Shown here piece after piece: positions 17,614-25,903 of a stretch of 64,000 nt of DNA. This DNA comes from Nostoc sp. 'Lobaria pulmonaria (5183) cyanobiont'. GTDB taxonomy: Bacteria; Cyanobacteriota; Cyanobacteriia; Cyanobacteriales; Nostocaceae. Below the pieces are notes generated by a model. That model did not search any database and was not told where the DNA came from. It saw nothing but the letters and a program-made list of their open reading frames with translations. The first letter of the stretch is position 1. Every line of letters begins with the position of its first letter. The stretch is taken from NCBI RefSeq assembly GCF_002949795.1, contig NZ_CP026692.1:5750545-5814544 (forward strand), written 5' to 3'. The translations under genes and the position numbers were made by a program.

Positions 17614-17967
17614 ATGGAGCCAGACTCTTTACAAACTGAGGTGATTCTGACGCACCCGCGTGAGTCCCTTGGTAGAGTGCAACTTGATTGGACACCCCAA
17701 CCCGGAAACTATCTCGATTTTCAAGGCAAAACCTACGCGGTTTTAGAACGCCGCCATAGATACAAACTTCAAGCTGGGCGCTACCGTTTGCATAATATTG
17801 CCATTTATGTCCAGTCTGCTAAACGACCATCTGAGAAAAGTTTGGTAGCAGGACGTTGGGTAATCGGTGATGCCACCTGCTGCTACAATGCTCATTCAGA
17901 ACTTATTCGCTGTGCAGTCAACCCAGATGGCCCTTGCGAATCTTGCCGCTTTTATGAAAAGTCTTAG
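17614..17967 (+). CDS. DUF6464-like cyanobacterial protein
   Basis: A small cytoplasmic protein of 117 residues with LDFQGKTYAVLERRHRYKLQAGRY followed by a cysteine-rich C-terminus: IGDATCCYNAHS, LIRCAVNP and GPCESCRFYE. This pattern matches DUF6464, a family confined to cyanobacteria. The CxxC at the end plus the earlier cysteines suggest metal or cluster binding, which is inferred. The start ATG 17614 is the natural one. No operon partner is seen; fmt lies on the other strand. Confidence 0.75.
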   Translation: MEPDSLQTEVILTHPRESLGRVQLDWTPQPGNYLDFQGKTYAVLERRHRYKLQAGRYRLHNIAIYVQSAKRPSEKSLVAGRWVIGDATCCYNAHSELIRCAVNPDGPCESCRFYEKS

Positions 17968-17970
17968 GAG

Positions 17971-17990
17971 AGACGCGATTAATCGCGTCT
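17971..17990. repeat. Perfect 20-bp palindrome AGACGCGATTAATCGCGTCT
   Basis: A perfect inverted repeat just after the DUF6464-like gene and before the convergent fmt gene. It resembles a widespread cyanobacterial intergenic palindrome and could form a hairpin terminator for both sides. Confidence 0.6.
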
Positions 17991-18041
17991 GTACAGGAGT
18001 GAGGAATTAAAAGTTATTCTCCTTCATCTCTTTGATCCCCG

Positions 18042-19043
18042 TCAGCTTCCCGTACCAAAAACTTCTCCTACAGTTAAGCGGGTACCATTAACAAAATCCC
18101 ATCCCGATTGGGGACGTTTACCGGCTAGCTGAACTTCTCGCAACAGCAACAAACCTTCCCCAGTTTGGACGATCGCGCCAATTCCTTTGGCAATACTGAC
18201 TACAACTCCCGGTTGCTCTGGTACAGTTGACAAATCAGGCAGTTTATGAATCAATTCTTGTAATTCTGCTGGGACGCGATCGCCTACAGAACCAAGAGGA
18301 GCAGAAGCAGTGATTTTCAACAAGTTGTCACGAAAGGTAGCCGTGCAGTTAGGGTAAAAGCCTCTAATTTGATTGTGTAATTGGATCGCGCTTTTTGACC
18401 AATCCAAAGCATAATCTGGTTTTTGAATCAGAGGTGCATAAGTCGCTGCTAAATTATCTTGGGGAATTGGTTGAATTTCTTTACGTTCTAACTTCAACAG
18501 AGTTTCCACCAACAAATCCCCACCGATCCCCGCTAGTCTATCGGCTAAATCTTGGGCATTATCCAGTAATCCAATGGGTGTAGTGGCTATTTGGAGCATT
18601 GCGCCAGTATCCATCCCCACATCCATTAACATGGTGGTGATCCCCGTTTCTCTCTCACCGTTATACAAACACCACTGAATCGGCGCGGCACCGCGATATT
18701 TGGGTAAAATCGAGCCATGCACATTAATGCAAGCCAATTTCGGTATATTTAAGATTTTTGCCGATAAAATCTGTCCATAAGCGACAACGACAAATACATC
18801 TGCATCTAATTGTTTGAGTTTGGTTAAAGTTTCAGTGTCTTTTTTCACCCGTTCGGGTTGCCATACTGGTAAATTGTGAGCAGTAGCGATCGCTTTTACT
18901 GGTGTTGGCGTAAGTTTATTTCCGCGTTCCCGGCGTTTATCTGGTTGGGTGACAACCGCCAACACTTCAAATTCTGAATGATTCAATAACTTTTCCAAGG
19001 TGGGTACAGCAAATTGAGGTGTACCAAAAAATACAATTTTCAT
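18042..19043 (-). CDS. fmt: Methionyl-tRNA formyltransferase
   Basis: Transfers a formyl group from 10-formyltetrahydrofolate to Met-tRNA of the initiator type. The 333-residue protein has the standard layout: N-terminal MKIVFFGTPQFAVPTLEKLL, the hinge VVTQPDKRRERGNK, the folate-binding and catalytic INVHGSILPKYRGAAPIQW, and a C-terminal tRNA-binding OB-like domain. Length and motifs are normal. It is transcribed away from the long non-coding region at 19044-20156. Confidence 0.96.
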   Translation of the reverse strand: MKIVFFGTPQFAVPTLEKLLNHSEFEVLAVVTQPDKRRERGNKLTPTPVKAIATAHNLPVWQPERVKKDTETLTKLKQLDADVFVVVAYGQILSAKILNIPKLACINVHGSILPKYRGAAPIQWCLYNGERETGITTMLMDVGMDTGAMLQIATTPIGLLDNAQDLADRLAGIGGDLLVETLLKLERKEIQPIPQDNLAATYAPLIQKPDYALDWSKSAIQLHNQIRGFYPNCTATFRDNLLKITASAPLGSVGDRVPAELQELIHKLPDLSTVPEQPGVVVSIAKGIGAIVQTGEGLLLLREVQLAGKRPQSGWDFVNGTRLTVGEVFGTGS

Positions 19044-20156
19044 TAATAATTAGTAGTTGTTAGTCGTCAGTCATTAGACTTCTTGTATAAATCAATGAGC
19101 TTTCACCCTAAATCCCTTTCCAAGCTTGGGAGAGGGACTTTGAATTTGTCTCCCCTTCTCCCAAAATTGGGGTATGAGGGCGAATTTTGCATTTGTGCAA
19201 GAAGTTTATTAGTTAATCGTAAGTGCGCCCCTGATAACTGACAACATTTAAGTTGCATGTTGAAACAGAATACACTAAGCCAGCATCTAGCAGGCTCCTG
19301 GATTCGGGACGGCAGTTGCAAAATACAGTTGTTAGCTGTAAATAATATTCGCTGTTTGGTGGTACAATATTTTCGTATTCATGAAACCAAAGGCTGCTTG
19401 ATTAACTTAGTTGTTAAGTTAACAAGTGTAATAGCTAAGTATCAGCCGCATCTGCCTCTAGTGAACCTAATCACTTAGTGGTTTTATCGTTGCGAGTCGC
19501 TAGAGCATCTACCGAGTGAATTTTGTTGTGTTCTTGATCGTCTTCCCGAAATTAGCTTTAAATGCAGTTAAATTTCCGAAAAAATATTGCGTCTTCTAGC
19601 TATTTTTGTAGTTTAGATAGCAATTTATAACTTTGGGTTGCTGATAGCAATATCTTCTGAGTATGATGTATTATGCGTCCGCTTTTTCAGGTTTTTAATT
19701 AACGCCTCACGTTTACCATCATGAGGGTTTGCGCTGTTATATTTAGTGTGTAACCTAGCTTATTTGCTGCGTACTAGCGATCGCTAGTACGATCCCCAAT
19801 CACTAAGTTATCTCACTCTTGTTTGCCAGCCTGATTCCTCAAACTATACCCGAAATATTTCTTAACTAAGACTTCTTTTTGGTGTGGTGGAGTATAGCGA
19901 CATTATATATCGTGTAGTAATTACTGAGTACTCAGCATATTTACTATACTCGCATATTTTTGCCAAAAAATATTCAGTACCTCAGTAAGAAAAGGTGTAG
20001 ACAATGATACTTAATTTTTGTAAAACTCTGCAAACTTTGAAGATATTATTTCGTCATGACTTTTAGTTTCTTGTTATACATATAACTACCACCTGCCCCA
20101 TTGCTGCTGATGTATTGCTTCTCACATAGCAATTGCCCCCTCTAGAGAGTCTACAA
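19044..20156. other. 1.1-kb intergenic region without a recognisable gene
   Basis: An AT-rich stretch between divergent genes. Two short frames (19103-19321 minus, 19257-19478 plus) have no family features. It includes pieces of the CTCCC/GGGAG repeat near 19110-19170 and a perfect palindrome at 19771-19790. A long 5' leader, a small RNA or a decayed gene are all possible; nothing decides between them. Confidence 0.5.
19771..19790. repeat. Perfect 20-bp palindrome centred on GCGATCGC
   Basis: GTACTAGCGATCGCTAGTAC reads the same on both strands and contains the HIP1 octamer at its centre. Most HIP1 sites in the window lack such extended symmetry. Confidence 0.7.
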
Positions 20157-21491
20157 ATGCTTAAACCCCTTTTGCTGTCAGGATGGTTCCGCACACAACC
20201 ATTTCTCAATTACGTTGTCGCTGTGATACTACTTGCACCTTTATTAGGAGCATCGGCTCATTCGATCCCAGTAAGATCCGAGGTACATAAACTAACTTCG
20301 ATGGCTGGAGAATCTGACTCTGTATCAAAGGAAATAGCTGTAGTTGGGGAACCTGAGATAGCTGAAACATTAAAAACAGATCAAATCGAATCGACAACAG
20401 AAGAATTTGACTCTGTGCCAACACAAAGTACTGCTGTTCAGGAACCGCAAGTATTACCAGCAGATAAAATTGAGTCTTCGGCTAAAGTAGATAATTATCT
20501 GTCAAGCAGCGATTTAGATTTAAGCGATGTAACTGTTCCCGATTCTTTGGCAGCAGTTGAACTCGCACCATCAACAGATGTTCCTGTTAGTCAACTTAAT
20601 TTAATACGCAAACTTAAAGCTGCTAATGTCAAGTCTTTGAGAGGACAAGAAAATTATCTCTCTAGAGAAAAATCTTTTACTAAATCATTGACAGCAACTC
20701 AAGTAGCACCAGCTATTAGAGAATCCCAATCAACCACAACTACCGAAATACCTGTTGTAGAACCAGTTGATGAGTCCCAAGCAGAACAAATAGATCCCAT
20801 CGGTAGTCCTCATCCGATTCCTTGGAAATGGATTACAGCAACTCAAGAAGCTATTGCTTCTAATGGTGGTTCTGGAGTGCGTCACTATCGCAGCGTACCC
20901 GTGATTTCTCCAGATGGTAAATATGCTGTTTATAGTCGGGTGCAACTGGAGGTCAAACCCCAAATGTACAACAGCCGTGTCACCAGCGTTTTGTTTGTCC
21001 AAGATATGCAAACTAAGAAATTGTGGGTGATGGCTTCAACGACTCCAGTTAGCGATCCTTTATTAAAGGTAAAGGCTGTAAAAGCGGAGTCTTCAGAAGA
21101 AACCGATACGAGCGGTAAAATTGGGGTACTAGTTCCAGTTAGCTGGTCAGAAAAAGGCGATCGCTTCTTAGCACGCAAGTTTGAAGGTATATTTAACACG
21201 GGTGATTCTACAGATAGTGCAGTGATTTGGGATCGGCAAAAAAATCACGCTAACACAGTAGCTCCGGTTAGTGACGAAGAACATGAAAAAGTTGCCGTAT
21301 TGTTAGGCTGGAGTAAAAGCCAACCGGATAGCGTGTTATTCCGTGCAGGGGAATTGGGCGAGGAAAACTGGCCATTAATGCAAGTTGCTAATGATGGTAA
21401 GACTATCACTACAACAGACAGCGATCGACCGATTACTTTTGGTAAAAAGGTGACAGAAATTTGGGCAGGACCACAAGTTGCCTACCGATAG
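20157..21491 (+). CDS. Hypothetical exported or membrane-anchored protein
   Basis: A 444-residue protein that begins MLKPLLLSGWFRTQPFLNYV with a hydrophobic segment (VVAVILLAPLLGASA), likely a signal peptide or anchor. A long acidic, serine-rich low-complexity stretch (about residues 40-215) follows. The C-terminal 220 residues look folded and WD/TolB-like (VPVISPDGKYAVYSRV; SWSEKGDRFLARKF; VIWDRQ). I choose ATG 20157, with GAGAG upstream, over TTG 20133. Function unknown; a cell-envelope role is an inference from the export signal. A strong terminator follows. Confidence 0.72.
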   Translation: MLKPLLLSGWFRTQPFLNYVVAVILLAPLLGASAHSIPVRSEVHKLTSMAGESDSVSKEIAVVGEPEIAETLKTDQIESTTEEFDSVPTQSTAVQEPQVLPADKIESSAKVDNYLSSSDLDLSDVTVPDSLAAVELAPSTDVPVSQLNLIRKLKAANVKSLRGQENYLSREKSFTKSLTATQVAPAIRESQSTTTTEIPVVEPVDESQAEQIDPIGSPHPIPWKWITATQEAIASNGGSGVRHYRSVPVISPDGKYAVYSRVQLEVKPQMYNSRVTSVLFVQDMQTKKLWVMASTTPVSDPLLKVKAVKAESSEETDTSGKIGVLVPVSWSEKGDRFLARKFEGIFNTGDSTDSAVIWDRQKNHANTVAPVSDEEHEKVAVLLGWSKSQPDSVLFRAGELGEENWPLMQVANDGKTITTTDSDRPITFGKKVTEIWAGPQVAYR

Positions 21492-21513
21492 ATTATAAAA
21501 AATCTTATAAACT

Positions 21514-21548
21514 CCCGTTGTCGTCACTGCTGACAACGGGATTTTTTT
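21514..21548 (+). terminator. Intrinsic terminator
   Basis: Nine-base arms CCCGTTGTC and GACAACGGG with a nine-base loop, then ATTTTTTT. It lies 22 bases after the stop of the exported-protein gene and is a textbook rho-independent terminator. Confidence 0.9.
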
Positions 21549-21783
21549 GGCGTTGCCTAAAATAGGGATAATTCTTGTGGGGTGGGTATCCTACCACTAG
21601 TGTCAACATTATGGTGCGGCGACTGGCATAAAATTTGACTCTTCAAAATTTTTCAAACACCCTCTTAGACTGTAGACCCTGTAATCCACAGCTTACAATG
21701 TTTTTGACCCCAATTAGTCAGAATTGCTTGACCAAGTTTTTTGAAAATTTTACTTTATCAATTTCTGTTATGATAAAAGCATC

Positions 21784-21810
21784 AACCTGTACAGACTTTG
21801 TGTACAGGTT
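21784..21810. promoter_or_regulatory. YefM-type operator with two TGTACA cores
   Basis: Ten-base perfect arms AACCTGTACA and TGTACAGGTT are separated by seven bases, about 55 bp before the antitoxin ATG. A TATGAT -10-like box is at 21769-21774. TGTACA cores are the known recognition element of YefM-YoeB autoregulation in E. coli, so this is very probably the module's own operator. Confidence 0.7.
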
Positions 21811-21864
21811 AATCGATAATGTACTTAATTCAATTTACAACTAAAAACGGAACTTTTGATACTT

Positions 21865-22224
21865 ATGGTTTCTGCTAGTTATACTTACACACAAGCACGA
21901 GAAAATCTGTCTGAACTGTGCCAGAAAGTTACTTCAGAACGCGATTTTGTAATCATTACACGTCGTAATGCTGAAAATGTAGCTTTAATACCTGTTGATG
22001 AACTTTCTAGTATTCTAGAAACTGCTCATCTTTTACGTTCTCCCCGTAACGCTGAACGTTTGCTAACAGCTTTAAATCGAGCTAAATCAGGAGTTGTGAA
22101 ATCTCAAAGTTTGGATGATCTTAGTAAGGAGTTAGGATTTGAACAAAAAGAAGAACCTAAAAAACCAATCAAAACAAGAAATTCCAGCAACTCCAAAGCA
22201 AAGAAAAACAGTATTTCAACCTGA
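21865..22224 (+). CDS. YefM/Phd-family antitoxin
   Basis: A 119-residue antitoxin. The N-terminal part (YTYTQARENLSELCQKVTSE, then FVIITRRNAENVALIPVDEL) is the classic Phd/YefM DNA-binding and dimerisation domain. The C-terminal tail is lysine-rich and probably wraps the toxin. ATG 21865 is preferred to TTG 21856. It overlaps the toxin gene by about 85 bases in another frame, and its operator lies just upstream. The complex should repress its own promoter. Confidence 0.88.
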   Translation: MVSASYTYTQARENLSELCQKVTSERDFVIITRRNAENVALIPVDELSSILETAHLLRSPRNAERLLTALNRAKSGVVKSQSLDDLSKELGFEQKEEPKKPIKTRNSSNSKAKKNSIST

Positions 22225-22456
22225 ATTTTTAGAAGACTTGAAATTTTGGGTGGAAAATGATCAACGAGTTACCCTTAAAGTTTTGGATCTTGTCAAAGAG
22301 ACTTGCCAAGATCCTTTTAAGGGGAAAGGTAAGCCGGAACCTTTAAAATATTTAGATCCTAATACTTGGTCTCGCCGTTTAACACAAGAACATAGAATTG
22401 TATATCTTGTAAAAGATGATGAAATAAATTTTTTACAAGCTCGTTATCATTATTAA
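22139..22456 (+). CDS. YoeB/Txe-family toxin (mRNA interferase)
   Basis: A ribosome-dependent mRNA endonuclease toxin. The core FQPEFLEDLKFWVENDQRV, GKGKPEPLKYL, WSRRLTQEHRIVYLV and terminal ARYHY match YoeB/Txe, including the conserved Glu, Arg and His residues of the active site. The N-terminal 25 residues are polar and not conserved; the listed TTG start is uncertain, because the whole N-terminus is embedded in the antitoxin gene. The large overlap implies tight translational coupling. Confidence 0.85.
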   Translation: MNKKKNLKNQSKQEIPATPKQRKTVFQPEFLEDLKFWVENDQRVTLKVLDLVKETCQDPFKGKGKPEPLKYLDPNTWSRRLTQEHRIVYLVKDDEINFLQARYHY

Positions 22457-22742
22457 CTATTAATTATCCCAAAATATAAGTAGCATTATTTAGTCTTGCG
22501 TAGCTTGCCGCCGTAGGGCCCAACAGTTCCAACACTCCAAAAATATTTACTTGGTGACAGGTCGTCCTCAATATCATAGCTGCTGAGTTATAAGTGGGTA
22601 TGGAAAAATATTTATGTTATTGCAAAGGAAACGAAGCAATGCCAAACCCTTGTGATTGCTTAGTTTCGCTACACTCAGAATGTATATTTAATTTTCCATA
22701 AATACTTAGCTAATTAGAAGAGTGATAAGGAAATCAGTTTGC
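22457..22742. other. Spacer between toxin gene and broken NYN gene
   Basis: About 290 bases with no gene. A fragment near 22495-22525 (GCGTAGCTTGCCGCCGTAGG) looks like a piece of the GTAGCG-type dispersed repeat. Confidence 0.4.
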
Positions 22743-23223
22743 TTATTGCTTCTCAACCAGAGTGCGTATATCCCAAAAGTCAATATAGTGAGTTCCTTGC
22801 TAATACACCATTTGTTGACATAACAAAAAAGCGTTTGCCTCTTGCCCTTAGAAGCTGAAGGGGGCGTTCAAAATCACCATCACCACTGATTAAAACAGCC
22901 ATATCATAATGATCAATAGTGTTAAACATATCTAGCACTATTTCGACATCTAAGTTTGCTTTTTATTTTGTAGTCCCATCAGAAAGCAGGATATTCTTTA
23001 AAGTTTTTGTGACCAACGTATAGCCCATAGTTGGCAATGCTTTTAAGTAAGCTTCCTGTCTAGCTTCTGGAGGAGCATCTACACCCATATAATAAAACGC
23101 ATCAACCAATTCGCCTTTTGTTCTTACAAAATCTAAAATTTTCTTTGGGTCTGTCCACCACCTCAAACAATCTCTCTGTATATAGAAGAAGTTTGCACTA
23201 TCTAAGAAAAGGGATACTCGCAT
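22743..23223 (-). pseudogene. Broken NYN-domain (LabA/DUF88-like) protein
   Basis: The first 86 codons read MRVSLFLDSANFFYIQRDCLRWW..., a typical NYN (PIN-like nuclease) start with the DxxN motif. A TAA at 22963-22965 stops it after DGTTK, but the same frame continues with KANLDVEIVLDMFNTID and AVLISGDGDFERPLQLL, the second acidic motif. Near 22795 a second shift is needed to reach HYIDFWDIRTLVEKQ and a stop at 22743. Everything else is well preserved, so inactivation is recent, or sequencing errors are involved. NYN proteins are putative RNases; LabA affects circadian output in Synechococcus. Confidence 0.8.
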
Positions 23224-23344
23224 TTATTTACCTAGCTTGTTGGACAAGACTAATGTTCCCTTACTTGATTATTTTCTAACACTTAACTCAAAAGCGTTCG
23301 CTTGTTGTCCTATTCCTATCCTCTAAGATTAAAACTATAAAGAC

Positions 23345-23635
23345 TTATTTATCACCTCTTTCCCACTCAGGTATGGCTCCTTTGACTCGGCGGATGGGCA
23401 AGTTGGCGATTAAAGCTGTGGTTCGTTGGTTGCTTTCTAAAGAGAACTCTAAGCCCTCTGTCTCAACTTCAACATAGCGACAGACTACATCTAGGATTTC
23501 TTTGCGCATTTTTTCCAACGTTTGAGGGTCTATATCAGCGCGATCGTGAGCAATCACTAATTGCAGGCGACGTTTAACTTGAGTTCGACTGCTATCAGGG
23601 CCGCGAAAAAAAAGTTTTTCTAGAAGTTCAATCAT
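23345..23635 (-). CDS. minE: Cell division topological factor MinE
   Basis: A 96-residue MinE that displaces MinC from MinD and drives its ATPase at the membrane. The N-terminus MIELLEKLFFR is the membrane/MinD-contact helix, and RLQLVIAHDRADIDPQTLEKM is the conserved beta-strand and dimer region. It is the last gene of minC-minD-minE, 36 bp after minD, on the minus strand. Length and composition are typical for cyanobacteria. Confidence 0.95.
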   Translation of the reverse strand: MIELLEKLFFRGPDSSRTQVKRRLQLVIAHDRADIDPQTLEKMRKEILDVVCRYVEVETEGLEFSLESNQRTTALIANLPIRRVKGAIPEWERGDK

Positions 23636-23671
23636 TACGAATAGGTCTGGGGCGGAGACTGGAAAGGTAAG

Positions 23672-24478
23672 TTAAACAATCTTTGTCCTGAACAACCTTC
23701 GTATACGAGCGAAGATGCTGTCTTGGGACGAGTCGATCTCCAGAAATTCGACACTTTCCCCTTCTAGTCTACGAGCAATGTTCTCAAAGGCTGTAGCAGC
23801 TAAAGAGGGATTTTCTGCTAACACTAAGGGTTCGCCGCGATTGGTAGATACAATAACACGCTCGTCGTCAGGGATTACCCCGATGAGGGGAATGGCGAGA
23901 AGTTCCTGAACATCTTGCACTGACATCATATCATTTGCCTGCACCATTGAGGGTCTGATGCGGTTAATTATTAAATGAACACGCTTGATACCTTGTGCTT
24001 CAAGTAACCCCACTACCCGATCGGCATCGCGAACTGAGGAAATTTCTGGTGTGCTAACAACTAGCGCTTCTTTGGCCGGGCCGATCGCATTTTTAAAACC
24101 ATTTTCAATCCCGGCGGGGCTATCAATAATCACGTACTGATATTTTTGCGCTAGTGCATTCACCAATAACTTCATCTGTTCGGGTGTGACTGCATCTTTG
24201 GAGCGATTTTGGGCTGCCGGCAAGAGTACGAGATTGGGTTGGCGCTTATCTTTCACCAAGGCTTGTTCTAAACGGCACTCTCTGGCTAAGACTTCTACCG
24301 CAGTATAAACGATGCGGTTTTCCAGCCCTAAGAGCAAATCCAAATTTCTCAGACCAAAATCCGCATCAACCAAAGCAACTTGACGCCCCATTTTGGCTAA
24401 AGCCATACCCAAATTTGCTGAAACTGTGGTTTTACCCACTCCTCCTTTACCGGAGGTAATCACAATAATGCGAGTCAT
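23672..24478 (-). CDS. minD: Septum site-determining ATPase MinD
   Basis: A 268-residue ParA-family ATPase that binds membrane and recruits MinC. The deviant Walker A is KGGVGKTT near residue 10 (ITSGKGGVGKTTVSANLG); VDADFGLRNLDLLLGLE and the DSPAGIE switch II are intact. The C-terminal amphipathic targeting helix (RIRRLFRTKIV) is present. It sits between minC and minE as the middle gene of the operon; 172 bp of short-repeat-like DNA (GAAGTAT/AGTATGAA) separates it from minC. Confidence 0.97.
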   Translation of the reverse strand: MTRIIVITSGKGGVGKTTVSANLGMALAKMGRQVALVDADFGLRNLDLLLGLENRIVYTAVEVLARECRLEQALVKDKRQPNLVLLPAAQNRSKDAVTPEQMKLLVNALAQKYQYVIIDSPAGIENGFKNAIGPAKEALVVSTPEISSVRDADRVVGLLEAQGIKRVHLIINRIRPSMVQANDMMSVQDVQELLAIPLIGVIPDDERVIVSTNRGEPLVLAENPSLAATAFENIARRLEGESVEFLEIDSSQDSIFARIRRLFRTKIV

Positions 24479-24650
24479 GATAGAAATGCGGTCAATGAGG
24501 GTTCAGGAAATATAAAACAGTAAATTGCAGTATAAAGTATGAAGTATCGTATCAAGTATGAAGAAATATCTGTTCTCCCTGATCAGGGTGAGGCATGAAT
24601 ATTTGTTTTATTTAATCTTTACTTCTATACTTCATTCTTTAAGTGAATAT

Positions 24651-25691
24651 TTATGGTTCTTGATTGCTCTTGGTGAATTGGTTTCTGGAAAAATCAGTCG
24701 CCCTAGCGATACGAATTCCTTGGGGCGTAATATGTGCCACCTCTGGAGAAAACTGGATTGGCGGTTTTTCTGGTGCTCTAGCTACAGCATCTGCGATCCG
24801 CAGTTGGGTTGGCTCCATTTGTAAGGCCATAATCAGACACTCACTATTGCCTCCAGCCCCAGCATGAGCAATTCCACGCAGACGACCCCAGATAATAATA
24901 TCTCCATCTGCAATTACAATACCACCTGGATTTAAATCTCCCAAGAGAATTACTGTCCCAGGATGACGAATTTCTACTCCAGAGCGGACTGTCATTTCTA
25001 AATAGAGGGCATCTTCTTGGGGGATCGCTGTAGCTGTTGGTTCTGAATTCAGGGAAGTTACGGGCTGCAATTGTTCTACAGAATACCCCGAAGTTACAGC
25101 AGCGATCGCAGTTTGCCGACGACTGGTCGAGACAGATATCAGCTGGAGTTGGACTTCACTCAAAGCCTCAACGAGTTCTTGGAGTTGTCTGGCATCTATT
25201 AAACGGTCTTGTGCCATTAAATGCACAGGTGTGTTAGATACACGGAAGCGATCGCCTGCACTCAGACGTTGCCTGATTTGTTGCCAAATATTAGACCAAG
25301 TGAGTTCTGAGGCAGATACTTGAGATTCCGAGGGCAAAATTAATAAAATTCGTCCCTCCTTACTTTTTAACTGGACTTGACTATTATCATTTACACGATG
25401 CCCTGGTAATGCTAACTCATCGGGATTTAAGTCAGTCAGGATAAAATCCGATCCGGCATCAGTATTTGACTCTACATCTCGATCAGCAGGATTTGACTCT
25501 ACATCCTCAAGAACAGTATTTGATTTTAAATAAAGGAGGACAGATTTTAATTCAGCATCTGGGAGGATAGAATCTGACTCAACATCAGAAACAGTAGAAT
25601 TTACCTCTACCTCAGAAAGGATAGAGTTTGATTCTGCATTAGGAAGTGCAGAATTTGACTTTAGATTGGGAATCGCAGAATCAGAAGTCAT
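24651..25691 (-). CDS. minC: Septum inhibitor MinC with repetitive N-terminus
   Basis: The C-terminal domain (about residues 220-320: TVRSGVEIRHPGTVILLGDLNPGG, GDIIIWGRLRGIAHAG) is the standard MinC beta-helix that binds MinD and FtsZ. The middle (about 105-200) is an N-terminal-type MinC domain (RFRVSNTPVHLMAQDRLIDARQL). Residues about 1-95 are unusual: acidic, built from loose repeats of the type 'ESNSILSEVE', 'VESDSILPDAE', 'LKSNTVLEDVE'. The 346-residue length exceeds common MinC (about 230-270). ATG 25691 is in frame with no better start evident. First gene of the min operon. Confidence 0.9.
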   Translation of the reverse strand: MTSDSAIPNLKSNSALPNAESNSILSEVEVNSTVSDVESDSILPDAELKSVLLYLKSNTVLEDVESNPADRDVESNTDAGSDFILTDLNPDELALPGHRVNDNSQVQLKSKEGRILLILPSESQVSASELTWSNIWQQIRQRLSAGDRFRVSNTPVHLMAQDRLIDARQLQELVEALSEVQLQLISVSTSRRQTAIAAVTSGYSVEQLQPVTSLNSEPTATAIPQEDALYLEMTVRSGVEIRHPGTVILLGDLNPGGIVIADGDIIIWGRLRGIAHAGAGGNSECLIMALQMEPTQLRIADAVARAPEKPPIQFSPEVAHITPQGIRIARATDFSRNQFTKSNQEP

Positions 25692-25903
25692 GCAGTACTA
25701 GCCAAAAGACAACAGATTTTAAATTTTAGGTCGCATCTTTGGTGCGCTGACAGCGCAACTTGGATTTTGGATTTGTGTCACTCACACAACGACCGGCTCA
25801 GTGACCACAAGGGGTGTTGGCGTAGCGGCATATTAGTCCGACATAAACCAAAAGACTCTTTAATCTAAAATCGTTCGACTGAGCGTAGCCAAAGTCTCAA
25901 ATC
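25692..25903. repeat. Intergenic repeat pieces
   Basis: The spacer contains two dispersed-repeat fragments: GGTGTTGGCGTAGCGGCA near 25812 and GTTCGACTGAGCGTAGCC near 25875, both of the GTAGCG family common in Nostoc-type genomes. No gene is seen. Confidence 0.45.

Noticed and set aside
19103..19478. Two short frames in the 1.1-kb spacer
   Set aside because: They overlap repeat pieces, lack ribosome sites and have no domain signal.
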